DNA of 64,000 bases from Mycobacterium sp. E787. Lineage in GTDB: Bacteria; Actinomycetota; Actinomycetes; Mycobacteriales; Mycobacteriaceae. A program made the position numbers and the translations under genes. Every line of letters begins with the position of its first letter. Positions within the stretch are counted from its first letter, which is position 1. Positions 19,301 through 26,810 of this stretch are shown here, in pieces. The stretch covers positions 124,001-188,000 of the forward strand of contig NZ_LZKL01000084.1 in the NCBI RefSeq assembly GCF_001668725.1, in the 5' to 3' direction. The notes beneath the pieces are model-generated. The model was given only the letters and a program-made list of their open reading frames with translations, did no database searches and was not told where the DNA came from.

Positions 19301-20041
19301 TTACTTGCGCAGGGCCACCGCGTCGCCGTCAGCGTCGAGCATTTGCGCGTCGTCCGAGGCAAACACATTGCGCTGCATGACTTTTCGGTGCAGATCGCGC
19401 AGGGCACGATCACCGGCCTGCTCGGCCCGTCCGGCTGCGGCAAGACCACGCTGATGCGCAGCATCGTGGGCACCCAGATCCTGAAGTCGGGCGACGTCAC
19501 GGTGCTGGGGCGACCCGCCGGGAGCCCGGCGCTGCGCCGCCGCGTCGGATACATGCCGCAGGACCCGACGATCTACAACGACCTGCGCATCGTGGACAAC
19601 GTCCGCTACTTCGCCTCGCTGTACGGCTTCGACAACCGCGCCGCCGACGCCGCCATCGACCGGGTCGGCCTCACCGATCACCGGACAGCCTTCTGCGGCA
19701 ACCTTTCCGGCGGGCAGCGCACGCGGGTGTCGCTGGCATGCGCGCTGGTGTGCCAGCCCGAGCTGCTGGTGCTCGACGAGCCGACCGTGGGCCTGGACCC
19801 GGTGCTGCGCGTCGACCTCTGGGAGCAGTTCGCCGAGCTGGCCCGCGCGGGCACCACCCTGCTGGTCTCCAGCCACGTGATGGACGAGGCCGACCACTGC
19901 GACGACCTGCTGCTCATGCGCGAGGGCCACCTGGTGGCCCACACCACCCCGGCCCGACTACGAGAGGACACCGGATGCACGTCACTGGAGGACGCGTTTC
20001 TGTCCATCATCAAGCGCGGCACGAAGCAAAAGGCGGGTTAG
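19277..20041 (+). CDS. ABC transporter ATP-binding protein (DrrA-like, Rv1687c type)
   Basis: A 254-residue ABC ATPase that would drive the membrane protein encoded next. Walker A is LLGPSGCGKTTLMRSI (near residue 48), Q-loop GYMPQDPTIYNDL, signature NLSGGQRTRVSLACAL, Walker B LLVLDEPTVGLDP and the switch His in LLVSSHVMDEADHC. The class resembles DrrA/CcmA-type exporters of drugs or lipids. The start is ATG 19277 or the next codon ATG 19280; both fit a leaderless mRNA from the TTGACA promoter. The 3' end overlaps the permease gene by 67 bases. The order ATPase-permease-TetR matches Rv1687c-Rv1685c. Confidence 0.92.
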   Translation: MMSSSSDELLAQGHRVAVSVEHLRVVRGKHIALHDFSVQIAQGTITGLLGPSGCGKTTLMRSIVGTQILKSGDVTVLGRPAGSPALRRRVGYMPQDPTIYNDLRIVDNVRYFASLYGFDNRAADAAIDRVGLTDHRTAFCGNLSGGQRTRVSLACALVCQPELLVLDEPTVGLDPVLRVDLWEQFAELARAGTTLLVSSHVMDEADHCDDLLLMREGHLVAHTTPARLREDTGCTSLEDAFLSIIKRGTKQKAG

Positions 20042-20793
20042 GGCTCAAGGCGTACGCCGCGACCACCACGCGGATTCTGCGCCAGCTGGCCGCCGATCAC
20101 CGCAGCGTCGCGCTGATCCTGTTCGTCCCGATCCTGGTCATCACGCTGATGTACTTCATGTTCGAGAACGCGCCGCACCGCCCGGGCACGCCGTCGCCTT
20201 TCAACAACGCCTGCCTGATCCTGCTGGGCCTGTTCCCGCTGTTCGTGATGTTCATCATCACGTCGATCACCATGCAGCGCGAACGGGCCTCCGGGACGCT
20301 GGAGCGCATCCTGACCACTCCCCTGCGCCGGCTCGACATGCTGATCGCCTACGGCACCGCGTTCTCGATAGCCGCTGCGGTGCAAGCGATTCTGGCCTGC
20401 ATCGTCTCGTTCTGGTTCCTCGGCTTCGACACGGCCGGCAGCCCGGTGTGGGTGTTCGTGATCGCGATCGTCAACGCCATCCTGGGCGTCGGGCTGGGCC
20501 TGCTCTGTAGCGCGTTCGCGCGCACCGAGTTTCAGGCGGTGCAGTTCATCCCGCTGGTGATGGTCCCGCAGTTCCTGCTGGCCGGCATCATCGTGCCCCG
20601 CGCGCTGATGGCGCACTGGCTGCAGTGGGTCAGCAACGTGATGCCCGCCAGCTACGCGCTGGAGGCCTTGCAGCAGGTGGGTGCGCACTCCGAGCTGACC
20701 TCCATCGCGGTGCGCGACATCGTCGTCGTGCTGGGCTTCGCGATCGCGGCGCTGTGCCTGGCCGCGGCGACCCTGCGGCGGCGGACGCCCTAG
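19975..20793 (+). CDS. ABC-2 type transporter permease (Rv1686c type)
   Basis: A 272-residue ABC-2 family membrane protein with six transmembrane segments (SVALILFVPILVITLMYFMF first, then NACLILLGLFPLFVMFIITS, and four more), and the ABC-2 signature region around ERASGTLERILTTPLRRLDML. It forms the membrane half of the exporter with the preceding ATPase. I chose ATG 19975 because it is preceded by AGAGGA seven bases upstream; no later in-frame ATG or GTG precedes the first helix. This overlaps the ATPase gene by 67 bases, and the first 25 residues may be dispensable. The TetR gene starts one base after the stop. Confidence 0.88.
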   Translation: MHVTGGRVSVHHQARHEAKGGLGLKAYAATTTRILRQLAADHRSVALILFVPILVITLMYFMFENAPHRPGTPSPFNNACLILLGLFPLFVMFIITSITMQRERASGTLERILTTPLRRLDMLIAYGTAFSIAAAVQAILACIVSFWFLGFDTAGSPVWVFVIAIVNAILGVGLGLLCSAFARTEFQAVQFIPLVMVPQFLLAGIIVPRALMAHWLQWVSNVMPASYALEALQQVGAHSELTSIAVRDIVVVLGFAIAALCLAAATLRRRTP

Positions 20794-20794
20794 C

Positions 20795-21418
20795 ATGACG
20801 GATACCACCACCGGGCGGCGGCGGCCCGGACGACCGGCCGGAGCGTCCGACACGCGGGAGCGGATCCTGAGCAGTGCCCGGGAGCTGTTCGCCAGCAAGG
20901 GGATTCGCAACACGTCGATCCGCGCGGTCGCCGCGGCGGCAGGCGTCGACTCGGCACTCGTGCACCACTACTTCGGCACCAAGGAAAAGCTGTTCGCCGC
21001 GGCCGTCCACATCCCGATCGACCCGATGGACATCATCGGCCCGCTGCGCGAGGTCCCGATCGAGGAGATCGGCTACCGGCTGCCGTCGATGTTGTTGCCG
21101 CTGTGGGATTCCGAGCTGGGCACCGGCTTCATCGCGGTGCTGCGGTCGGTCCTGGCCGGCGCGGAGGTCAACCTGTTCCGCACGTTCATCCAGGACATCA
21201 TCGCGGTTGAAGTGGGTTCGCGCGTCGACGATCCGCCGGGCAGCGGCGTCATCCGCATCCAGTTCGTCGCGTCCCAGCTGGTGGGAGTGGTGATGGCGCG
21301 CTACATATTTCAACTCGAGCCGTTCGCGTCGTTGCCGGCCGAACAGATCGCGCGAACCATCGCGCCCAACCTGCAGCGCTACCTCACCGGGAAGCTGCCG
21401 GACGGGCTCGTGCCATGA
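20795..21418 (+). CDS. TetR-family transcriptional regulator (Rv1685c type)
   Basis: A 207-residue TetR repressor. The N-terminal helix-turn-helix is standard (ERILSSARELFASKGIRNTS then VAAAAGVDSALVHHYFGTK, about residues 22-65), and the all-helical ligand-binding domain fills the rest, with a hydrophobic C-terminal dimerisation helix (QFVASQLVGVVMARYIFQLE). It is the third gene of the exporter operon, starting one base after the permease stop, so it probably represses its own operon through the tandem palindromes at 19269-19300. Its ligand is presumably an exported compound. The last 35 bases overlap the convergent Trm112-like gene. Confidence 0.92.
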   Translation: MTDTTTGRRRPGRPAGASDTRERILSSARELFASKGIRNTSIRAVAAAAGVDSALVHHYFGTKEKLFAAAVHIPIDPMDIIGPLREVPIEEIGYRLPSMLLPLWDSELGTGFIAVLRSVLAGAEVNLFRTFIQDIIAVEVGSRVDDPPGSGVIRIQFVASQLVGVVMARYIFQLEPFASLPAEQIARTIAPNLQRYLTGKLPDGLVP

Positions 21419-21608
21419 GCCGGGCGTGCTCGTCGTCGTCGACGTCTCGGGCCTCGTCGATCAGCAGCACCGGGATGCCGTCCTCGATGCGGTAGGTGCG
21501 CCGCAGCCTCGGGTTGTAGAGCAACTCACCATCGCCCGGGTCTATCAGAAGCAGCGGGCCCCGGTCGGCCGGGCAGACCAGGATGGCGAGCAGGGCGTCG
21601 TCGACCAT
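21384..21608 (-). CDS. Trm112-like small protein (Rv1684 type)
   Basis: A 74-residue protein of the Trm112/UPF0434 family (MVDDALLAILVCPADRGPLL, then YNPRLRRTYRIEDGIPVLL). Family members serve as small zinc-ribbon-like partners that activate methyltransferases, though here only one Cys (VCPADRG) of the usual zinc ligands is seen, so metal binding is doubtful. The length equals Rv1684. The start lies two bases after the stop of the large lipase-ligase gene, so the two are co-translated. Its 3' end overlaps the convergent TetR gene by 35 bases. Confidence 0.85.
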   Translation of the reverse strand: MVDDALLAILVCPADRGPLLLIDPGDGELLYNPRLRRTYRIEDGIPVLLIDEARDVDDDEHARLMARARPAASR

Positions 21609-21610
21609 CA

Positions 21611-24577
21611 CTACGCGCCGCTCAGTTCGGACCGCGCTCCGGGTGTCAGCCGGCGGAACTCGTTGGCGGCGGCGTCGAAGTACCACGCCTGACGTCCCGG
21701 CTTGGGGATCCCGGCCGCGCGCAGGGCGCTGACGGTGGGCCGGTACGTCGCGCTCAATGTCATTTCCGGGCACACGTGCACGATGTCGGGCCCCAGCCCG
21801 ACGGGAATCTTCGCGACGGCCTCGGTGAGGTCGGCCGCCGTGATGGTGGCGCCCGGCAGCAGGGTCACCGCCGACACCGCCGCCTGCTGGTCCCCCACCG
21901 GCACGTTGTAGGTCACCGCGAGGTCGACCCCGTTGATGCAGCCCAACGCGTCGGTGACCGCCTCGGCATAGACCAGCCCGCGCGCGGTGTGGACCACCGA
22001 GCCGCGCCGGCCCATCAGCCAGTAGTCGCCGTCGTCGTCGCGGCGGAACAGGTACTCGGTTGCGATCCAGGTGTCGCCCGCGGCGAACACCCCGCGTTTG
22101 ACCGAGGCACTCGGGTCGATCGGCCCGTTGGACTGCGCGAGCAGCACCCCGACCTGGTTGGGTGCGGCGACCTGGACGAAGCCGCGGTCGTCCTCCAGGA
22201 TCAGGTCGTGCTCGGCGTCGTAGGCGCCGAGTTCGATGCGGCCGGCGCCCGGCAACGGCCGGCCCTTGCTGCCGATCTTGGCGCCGGACACGTTGGCCAG
22301 CACGGCCTGCCCGTCGGTGGTGGCGAAGAACTCCACGACGCGGGCCGGGGCGAAGGCGTCGACGACGCGCGCCCACAGCCCGGTCGGCATGCCCGAACCG
22401 ATGAACAGGCGAACCGGGTGGTTGCCGTGCAGCACGAACGCGGGATCGTCGACGACGTCGCGCAGCATGGCCCAGGTGTAGGACACCACCGTCACGCCGT
22501 ACTGCCGCACCTCCTGCACGAACCGGTCGGGCTGCAGGCCGCGCGACAGCGCGATGCGGGTGCCGCCGACGACCGCGCCGCCCAGGCTGACCAGCAGCGC
22601 CGACTCGTGGTGCAGCGGCGTCAGGCAGTACACGGTGTCGCGGCGGTCCAGGGCGGCGGTCGAGGCCGTCCCGAAGGCCGACACCGCCCACCGGTAGTTG
22701 GTGATCTGCTTGGCGACCAGCTCGCCGCCGGCCGCGTTGAACGCGATGAACGCCAGGTCGCGGGCCAACCCGGGGTTGGGCCGGTACCAGGCGGGCAGCT
22801 CGACGGCGTCGGGGTCGATTTTCTCCATGTCGATGACGTCGGAGTCGTGGGGCAGGTGCAGGTCTCGCGACTCGCCGCCGCCGAGCACCAGGATCTGCCC
22901 GGGCAGGTCGCGCGCCGCGTCGAGGTTGGTGGGGTCGGTCAGGATCTCGGTCACGCCCCCGAGGCGGACCGAGGCGACCAGGTCGGCGTCGGGGCGCATC
23001 ACCACGGCGACGGCACCGAGCCGGGACAGCGCCGCGATGGCGACCAGCGCGCTGGGCCGCGTCTCCATCAGCACACCGACGCGGTCGCCCTGCCGCACCC
23101 CGACCTCGATCAGCCCGCGGACGACGTTGTTCACCCGGCGGTTGACGGCCTCATAGGTATGCACGCGGCCGTCGAACAACAGGAACTCGCCCTGCGGGGC
23201 GTCGTGCGCCTGCTCCTCGATGATGCGGCCCAGCGAGATGCGGGTGTGGTCGTTGATCTGTCCCAGCCGGACCAGTCGCGGCAGCGTCCGGACCGTCTCC
23301 ACGGCCAGGGTGCGCATCGACTTGTTCGCGGCTACGACGGCGTTCGCCGTGCCGCGCACCGCGCCCATCGCCGCCTCGGAGACCTCCCCGAGGCCGTGCG
23401 CGATCCGGGAGCTCAGCGCGACGCCGCTGTCGGTGTGGTCGATCGGCTGGTCGGCCATCAGGTCGATGCCGGTGGGCTTGTCCCCGCCGGTGGACAGCCA
23501 CTGCACCCACGCCGCGACGGTGGGCCAGCTCTCCCGCGCCGCCTTGGATCCCACGACGAGACCGAAATGTCCTGTGCGGACCAGGCATTCGTAGACCTCG
23601 GCGTCGGGCGCCGCCCGCCGGATCCCGCGCACCGAGGCCGGCTGCCCGATGTCGTCCACCTCGCCGACGAAGGCCAGCACCGGGCAGGTGATGTCGGTGA
23701 GCGTGACCATCTGACCGTTGATGGCGAAGCCGCCGGTCATCATGCGGTTGTGCGCGATGAACTGCTTGAGCAGTTCCGAGATCGCCGGGCCCGACCACGC
23801 GATCCAGCCCTCGCGCTCGAGGAACCTGCGCTGTTGTTCGCGCGGCAGCAGCGCCTCGCGGTCGTGCAGCTGGCGCACGAAGTCGACCCGGGCCTTGGCC
23901 GTCTTGAGCGGATCGAGCATCTGAAAACCGGCGCGCGCCAACCAGCCCGGGATGTCGAGTCGGCTGAAGACGTGATCGGCCATGAAGTTTGCCGCGGGCG
24001 CGGCGAAGTTCGGCGGAATGCCCATCGGCAACGCGGCCAGGGTGTCCACCGGCGAGCCGAACGCGACGATGCTGGCGATGTTCTTCGAACGCCGGTACGC
24101 AGCGGCCTGGTAGCAGAACATTCCGCCCTGCGAATAGCCGACCAAATGCACGTCGCTGCCCGCTACGTCCCTGACCGTGTCGATCGCCTGGCTGAGCGCG
24201 ACGATGTGGTCGGCCAGGTTGCGGCGCATGCCGCCTTCCACCTTGTCGGGCGAGCCGAAGTCGATGACCCACGGATCGAGCCCGGCGGCGTGCAGGATCC
24301 CCACCGCCCCGTCTTCGCGGGTGACGTCCCACATGTCGGCCGACATCATCATCGGGTGCACCATCAGCACGGGCGCCCCCACCGGCGCATGCCCGGGCCG
24401 GCTGTCCGGTGGGAAATACCGGCGCAGCTTGTACATCGGGACGCTCTCGACGATCTGGGACGGCGACGGGACGCTTCCGGTTTCCAACCCCCCCAGGCGC
24501 AAGACCTCGAGTCCGTTTTGTGCCGTGGCCACCAGACGCCCGACCGGCCGCGTGACCACCGAAAAATTGAGATCCAC
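21611..24577 (-). CDS. fused PhaC-like alpha/beta hydrolase and acyl-CoA-ligase-like protein (Rv1683 type)
   Basis: A 988-residue two-domain protein like M. tuberculosis Rv1683 (999 residues, annotated as bifunctional lipase and long-chain acyl-CoA synthase). Residues about 45-390 form an alpha/beta hydrolase close to polyhydroxyalkanoate-synthase folds (VHPMMMSADMWD, VIDFGSPDKVEGG), with nucleophile Ser149 in VGYSQGG rather than the Cys of PhaC. Residues about 465-985 resemble an AMP-forming ligase: MRPDADL, FFATTDGQ, AAGDTW and GRRGSVVHTARGLVYAEAV are recognisable. However, the ATP-binding loop [ST]SGTTGxPKG is replaced by FNAAGGELVAKQITN and the C-terminal catalytic Lys segment by MTLSATYRPTVSALR, so ligase activity is doubtful. 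The GTG at 24577 has GGGAG six bases upstream. Confidence 0.88.
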   Translation of the reverse strand: MDLNFSVVTRPVGRLVATAQNGLEVLRLGGLETGSVPSPSQIVESVPMYKLRRYFPPDSRPGHAPVGAPVLMVHPMMMSADMWDVTREDGAVGILHAAGLDPWVIDFGSPDKVEGGMRRNLADHIVALSQAIDTVRDVAGSDVHLVGYSQGGMFCYQAAAYRRSKNIASIVAFGSPVDTLAALPMGIPPNFAAPAANFMADHVFSRLDIPGWLARAGFQMLDPLKTAKARVDFVRQLHDREALLPREQQRRFLEREGWIAWSGPAISELLKQFIAHNRMMTGGFAINGQMVTLTDITCPVLAFVGEVDDIGQPASVRGIRRAAPDAEVYECLVRTGHFGLVVGSKAARESWPTVAAWVQWLSTGGDKPTGIDLMADQPIDHTDSGVALSSRIAHGLGEVSEAAMGAVRGTANAVVAANKSMRTLAVETVRTLPRLVRLGQINDHTRISLGRIIEEQAHDAPQGEFLLFDGRVHTYEAVNRRVNNVVRGLIEVGVRQGDRVGVLMETRPSALVAIAALSRLGAVAVVMRPDADLVASVRLGGVTEILTDPTNLDAARDLPGQILVLGGGESRDLHLPHDSDVIDMEKIDPDAVELPAWYRPNPGLARDLAFIAFNAAGGELVAKQITNYRWAVSAFGTASTAALDRRDTVYCLTPLHHESALLVSLGGAVVGGTRIALSRGLQPDRFVQEVRQYGVTVVSYTWAMLRDVVDDPAFVLHGNHPVRLFIGSGMPTGLWARVVDAFAPARVVEFFATTDGQAVLANVSGAKIGSKGRPLPGAGRIELGAYDAEHDLILEDDRGFVQVAAPNQVGVLLAQSNGPIDPSASVKRGVFAAGDTWIATEYLFRRDDDGDYWLMGRRGSVVHTARGLVYAEAVTDALGCINGVDLAVTYNVPVGDQQAAVSAVTLLPGATITAADLTEAVAKIPVGLGPDIVHVCPEMTLSATYRPTVSALRAAGIPKPGRQAWYFDAAANEFRRLTPGARSELSGA

Positions 24578-24742
24578 CGCTGCTCCCTGACTCTTGACAG
24601 CTCCGCCATCATGGCACATCGGCGCGGCCGGCGGTTTTGGTCAGGCGGTTTGCCGGAGCGTCCCCCGCTCCCGGCCCCGTGCGCTCGGGTGCGCCCGCGG
24701 AATTCGTCGGGGCCGTCAATTTTAGGGGCGCCCGGCGGGGCT

Positions 24743-25072
24743 TTACAGCACCACGAAATCCATCGGTCCGATGTCGGCCATCCGGCGCAGCCGCTCCGCG
24801 ATCTGGCGATCTTCGCGCGCGAACTCGCGGTGGACGGCCGCGTGTTCGCGGTACTCATCGCTTGCGGGATTGTCGTGTTCGGCCGCCTCGTCGTAGGCGT
24901 TCGCGGTTCGCTCGTGGCTGTCCGCGGACCTGTCCAAGCTTTTGGCCGCGGATCGCTGCGCCGCCCTGGCCAATAGCCGCGCGTGCTCGGCTCGTTGTCC
25001 GGTGCGGAAGGCGTCCACGTCATCCCATACCTGGAGGTCGGGTCCGGCCTGGAGTCCGTTGTCTGCGCTCAC
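24743..25072 (-). CDS. small hydrophilic protein of unknown function
   Basis: A 109-residue, very hydrophilic, probably all-helical protein that I cannot assign to a named family. It is rich in Ala, Arg, Asp, Glu and His, with a heptad-like middle region (RLLARAAQRSAAKSLDRSAD, then HERTANAYDEAAEHD). It starts with GTG at 25072 and has an AAAGGA about 14 bases upstream. Codon use in the third position is GC-rich as for real genes nearby. It lies 165 bases upstream of the lipase-ligase gene on the same strand. Similar short Arg/His/Glu-rich proteins occur in mycobacteria, but no function follows. Confidence 0.6.
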   Translation of the reverse strand: MSADNGLQAGPDLQVWDDVDAFRTGQRAEHARLLARAAQRSAAKSLDRSADSHERTANAYDEAAEHDNPASDEYREHAAVHREFAREDRQIAERLRRMADIGPMDFVVL

Positions 25073-25434
25073 TGTGCCCCAGTCCTTTCTGGCCGCAGGA
25101 TTGACGGGGATGGCGCGACTGAAACGCGTCCGGCCCGACGCTTCCGTCCCGGCGGATCGGCGCCTACCCGGCGGCGACGATTTGCGTTGCCTCCCATGGT
25201 GATACGCGCGACGCCTACACCGGACCGAATTCGATGATTAGCGGACGTGAATCCGGGTATTTAACCGAAGCGCATGGTTCGCGACGCGTGCCCGCATGCC
25301 GTCAGGACCACCTCGGTTGAAACACGCAGCTGGGCGCTTAACCAGTTCTCTGGGCAGTCATCTCGACTCGTTTTGAACCGGTGTCGTCGGGGTGGCCGCT
25401 GGAGCGTGTTTCCGTGCGGGAGTGAGGTGGCCTG
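25073..25434. other. intergenic region, divergent promoters expected
   Basis: The 25073-25568 gap is the longest gene-poor stretch here and is visibly lower in GC than its surroundings. It separates divergent transcription units and should hold promoters for both. A GGGTAT at 25255-25260 resembles the -10 of the general-stress sigma factor SigF, but the expected GGTTT -35 is only weakly matched (GATTA, 25236-25240, 14-base spacer), so I do not call a promoter. I see no RNA gene or repeat in it. Apart from the 48-codon ORF at 25435, other frames look non-coding. Confidence 0.4.
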
Positions 25435-25581
25435 ATGAGCACGACGATGGCCCGATCCGCGAGTTTTCTGACCGGCGGTCGCCGGCGGCCGTCCGGGCAC
25501 CCCGCAATTCGCCAATCAATTCACGCGGGCCCCCTGCTGCCCGCTGGACGCCAGGAAAGGGAATCCAAATGTTGTTGCTAG
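25435..25581 (+). CDS. candidate 48-codon upstream ORF ending in Cys-Cys-Cys
   Basis: A short ORF (MSTTMARSASFLTGG...) with a good ribosome-binding region (GGGAGTGAGG upstream of the ATG at 25435). It ends in Lys-Cys-Cys-Cys and its last 13 bases overlap the start of the next gene. Mycobacterial short ORFs with poly-Cys codons just before or over a downstream start are known cysteine-responsive attenuators. Here the Cys codons arise from reading the ATG-TTG-TTG-CTA start of the next gene in another frame, so coincidence is quite possible. It is not preceded by an obvious -10, so it would not be leaderless as in the known examples. Weak call. Confidence 0.3.
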   Translation: MSTTMARSASFLTGGRRRPSGHPAIRQSIHAGPLLPAGRQERESKCCC

Positions 25582-26051
25582 GCAACGGCGGACGGCGCAA
25601 AGCCGGCGAGGCCGAACATCTGGCCGAGCGGGCCCTGTACGACGTCGCGCACGGTCGCTTCGAACGCTCGCTGTCCGGCCTGACGGCGATGGCGGCCGTC
25701 GTCACGACCGCGGAAATCTATTTCGAGCACTACAAGGCCAGCTTCGGCAACAAGTGGATGTGGAGCCCGATCGTGGTCACCCCGCCGGTGGTGGTCGCCG
25801 GGATCGGCGGGGTGTTCTCACGGCGCTGGGCCAAGCTGTGGCTGCCGATCACCGCCGGCATCTACACGGCCAACGGCCTGATGGGCGAGTACCTGCACGC
25901 GCGCGGGGTCGCCCGCAAGCCGGGCGGCTGGAAGAACGCCTCCTACAACGTGCCGATGGGCCCGCCGATCGCGGCGCCCGGGTTGATGTGCATGGTCGGC
26001 GGGATGGGGCTGCTCGCCTCGCTCCTGCGCCGCGAAAGCTTCCGGCGATAG
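25569..26051 (+). CDS. integral membrane protein of unknown function
   Basis: A 160-residue protein with three or four transmembrane segments (LSGLTAMAAVVTTAEIYFEH, then WSPIVVTPPVVVAGIGGVFS, LWLPITAGIYTANGLMGEYL and APGLMCMVGGMGLLASLLRR). It has no family I recognise. The conserved-looking polar motif HARGVARKPGGW between the third and fourth helices may be cytoplasmic. Start at ATG 25569 with AGGAAAGGGA upstream. It leads the operon of oxidoreductase and sugar-related genes, ending 12 bases before the next start, so it may anchor the otherwise soluble flavoprotein complex; that is inference. Confidence 0.75.
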   Translation: MLLLGNGGRRKAGEAEHLAERALYDVAHGRFERSLSGLTAMAAVVTTAEIYFEHYKASFGNKWMWSPIVVTPPVVVAGIGGVFSRRWAKLWLPITAGIYTANGLMGEYLHARGVARKPGGWKNASYNVPMGPPIAAPGLMCMVGGMGLLASLLRRESFRR

Positions 26052-26063
26052 GCGGGGTTCGAC

Positions 26064-26810
26064 ATGATGGCCGACACCTCCCGCCCCGACCACCTGCCCA
26101 ACCTGCGGGCCGATCGCCAGCCCCCGCACCCGTCCTGGCTTCCCAAACAGCGCCGCGGCACCACGCCCCAAATGATCGGGCGCTACCCCGATTTCGACGT
26201 GCTGGAAACCGCCGACTCGTGGGACGACGCCACCAGGAAGGTGGTGCTGGCCCGGCTGGAACCGCCCGGCCCGCTGCGCTTTTTCACCCCGGAGGAGGAG
26301 CCCTGCCTGCGGGCGTTCTGTGACACCGTGCTGGCGCAGGACGCCGAGCCGCGGGTTCCGGCGGCCGAGTCGGTCGACTCCAAGCTCGCCGACGGGCGCC
26401 TCGACGGCTACCAGTACGCCGACATGCCCGACGACCGCGACACCTGGCGGCTGGTGCTGCGCGCCCTCGACGAGACCGCGCTGCGCCGCCACGGCAGGGC
26501 GTTCGCCGAGGCCGAGCCCGCCGCCCGCGAGGCGATCATCGACCAGTTCTCGCAGGGCGAGCTGGAGGGCGGGGCCTGGGAGCGCCTGAACGTCAAGCGC
26601 GCCTGGTCGGTGTGCATGCGAATGACGCTGGCGGGCTTCTACTCCCACCCGTGGGCGTGGAACGAGATCGGCTTCGGGGGCCCGGCCTACCCGCGCGGCT
26701 TCATGCGCCTCGGCGGCGCCACCGGCCCGGCATCTGCGCGTGAACCGTTCGAGACCCGCGGCGCCACCGACGAGGATCCCGTCGAAGTCGTGCAGAAGGG
26801 CGAGATCTGA
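26064..26810 (+). CDS. gluconate 2-dehydrogenase subunit 3-like protein
   Basis: A 248-residue protein of the gluconate 2-dehydrogenase subunit 3 family, the small partner of GMC-type membrane dehydrogenases. The segment RFFTPEEEPCLRAFCDTVL (about residues 72-90) is the characteristic start of the domain, followed by LDETALRRHGRAFAEAEPA and the C-terminal SHPWAWNEIGFGGPAYPRGF block. Unlike the proteobacterial proteins there is no twin-arginine signal, so it is probably cytoplasmic. The stop overlaps the flavoprotein start (TGATG), which strongly supports the pair forming one complex. The electron acceptor is unknown, as no cytochrome c subunit is encoded nearby. Confidence 0.85.
   Translation: MMADTSRPDHLPNLRADRQPPHPSWLPKQRRGTTPQMIGRYPDFDVLETADSWDDATRKVVLARLEPPGPLRFFTPEEEPCLRAFCDTVLAQDAEPRVPAAESVDSKLADGRLDGYQYADMPDDRDTWRLVLRALDETALRRHGRAFAEAEPAAREAIIDQFSQGELEGGAWERLNVKRAWSVCMRMTLAGFYSHPWAWNEIGFGGPAYPRGFMRLGGATGPASAREPFETRGATDEDPVEVVQKGEI

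Noticed and set aside
19975..20041. Frameshift between ATPase and permease
   Set aside because: Both frames are open with separate starts, and a short overlap with its own ribosome-binding site explains the arrangement.
21776..24976. A 1066-codon plus-strand open frame
   Set aside because: Antisense to the lipase-ligase fusion gene and rich in Arg, His and Gly without domain similarity.
25236..25260. SigF-type promoter for the carbohydrate operon
   Set aside because: GGGTAT fits the -10, but the -35 is poor (GATTA instead of GGTTT) and the spacer is one base short; kept only as a remark.
25261..25515. An 84-codon minus-strand ORF in the intergenic gap
   Set aside because: No ribosome-binding site, composition unlike nearby genes, no similarity I recognise, and it lies in the region expected to hold promoters.
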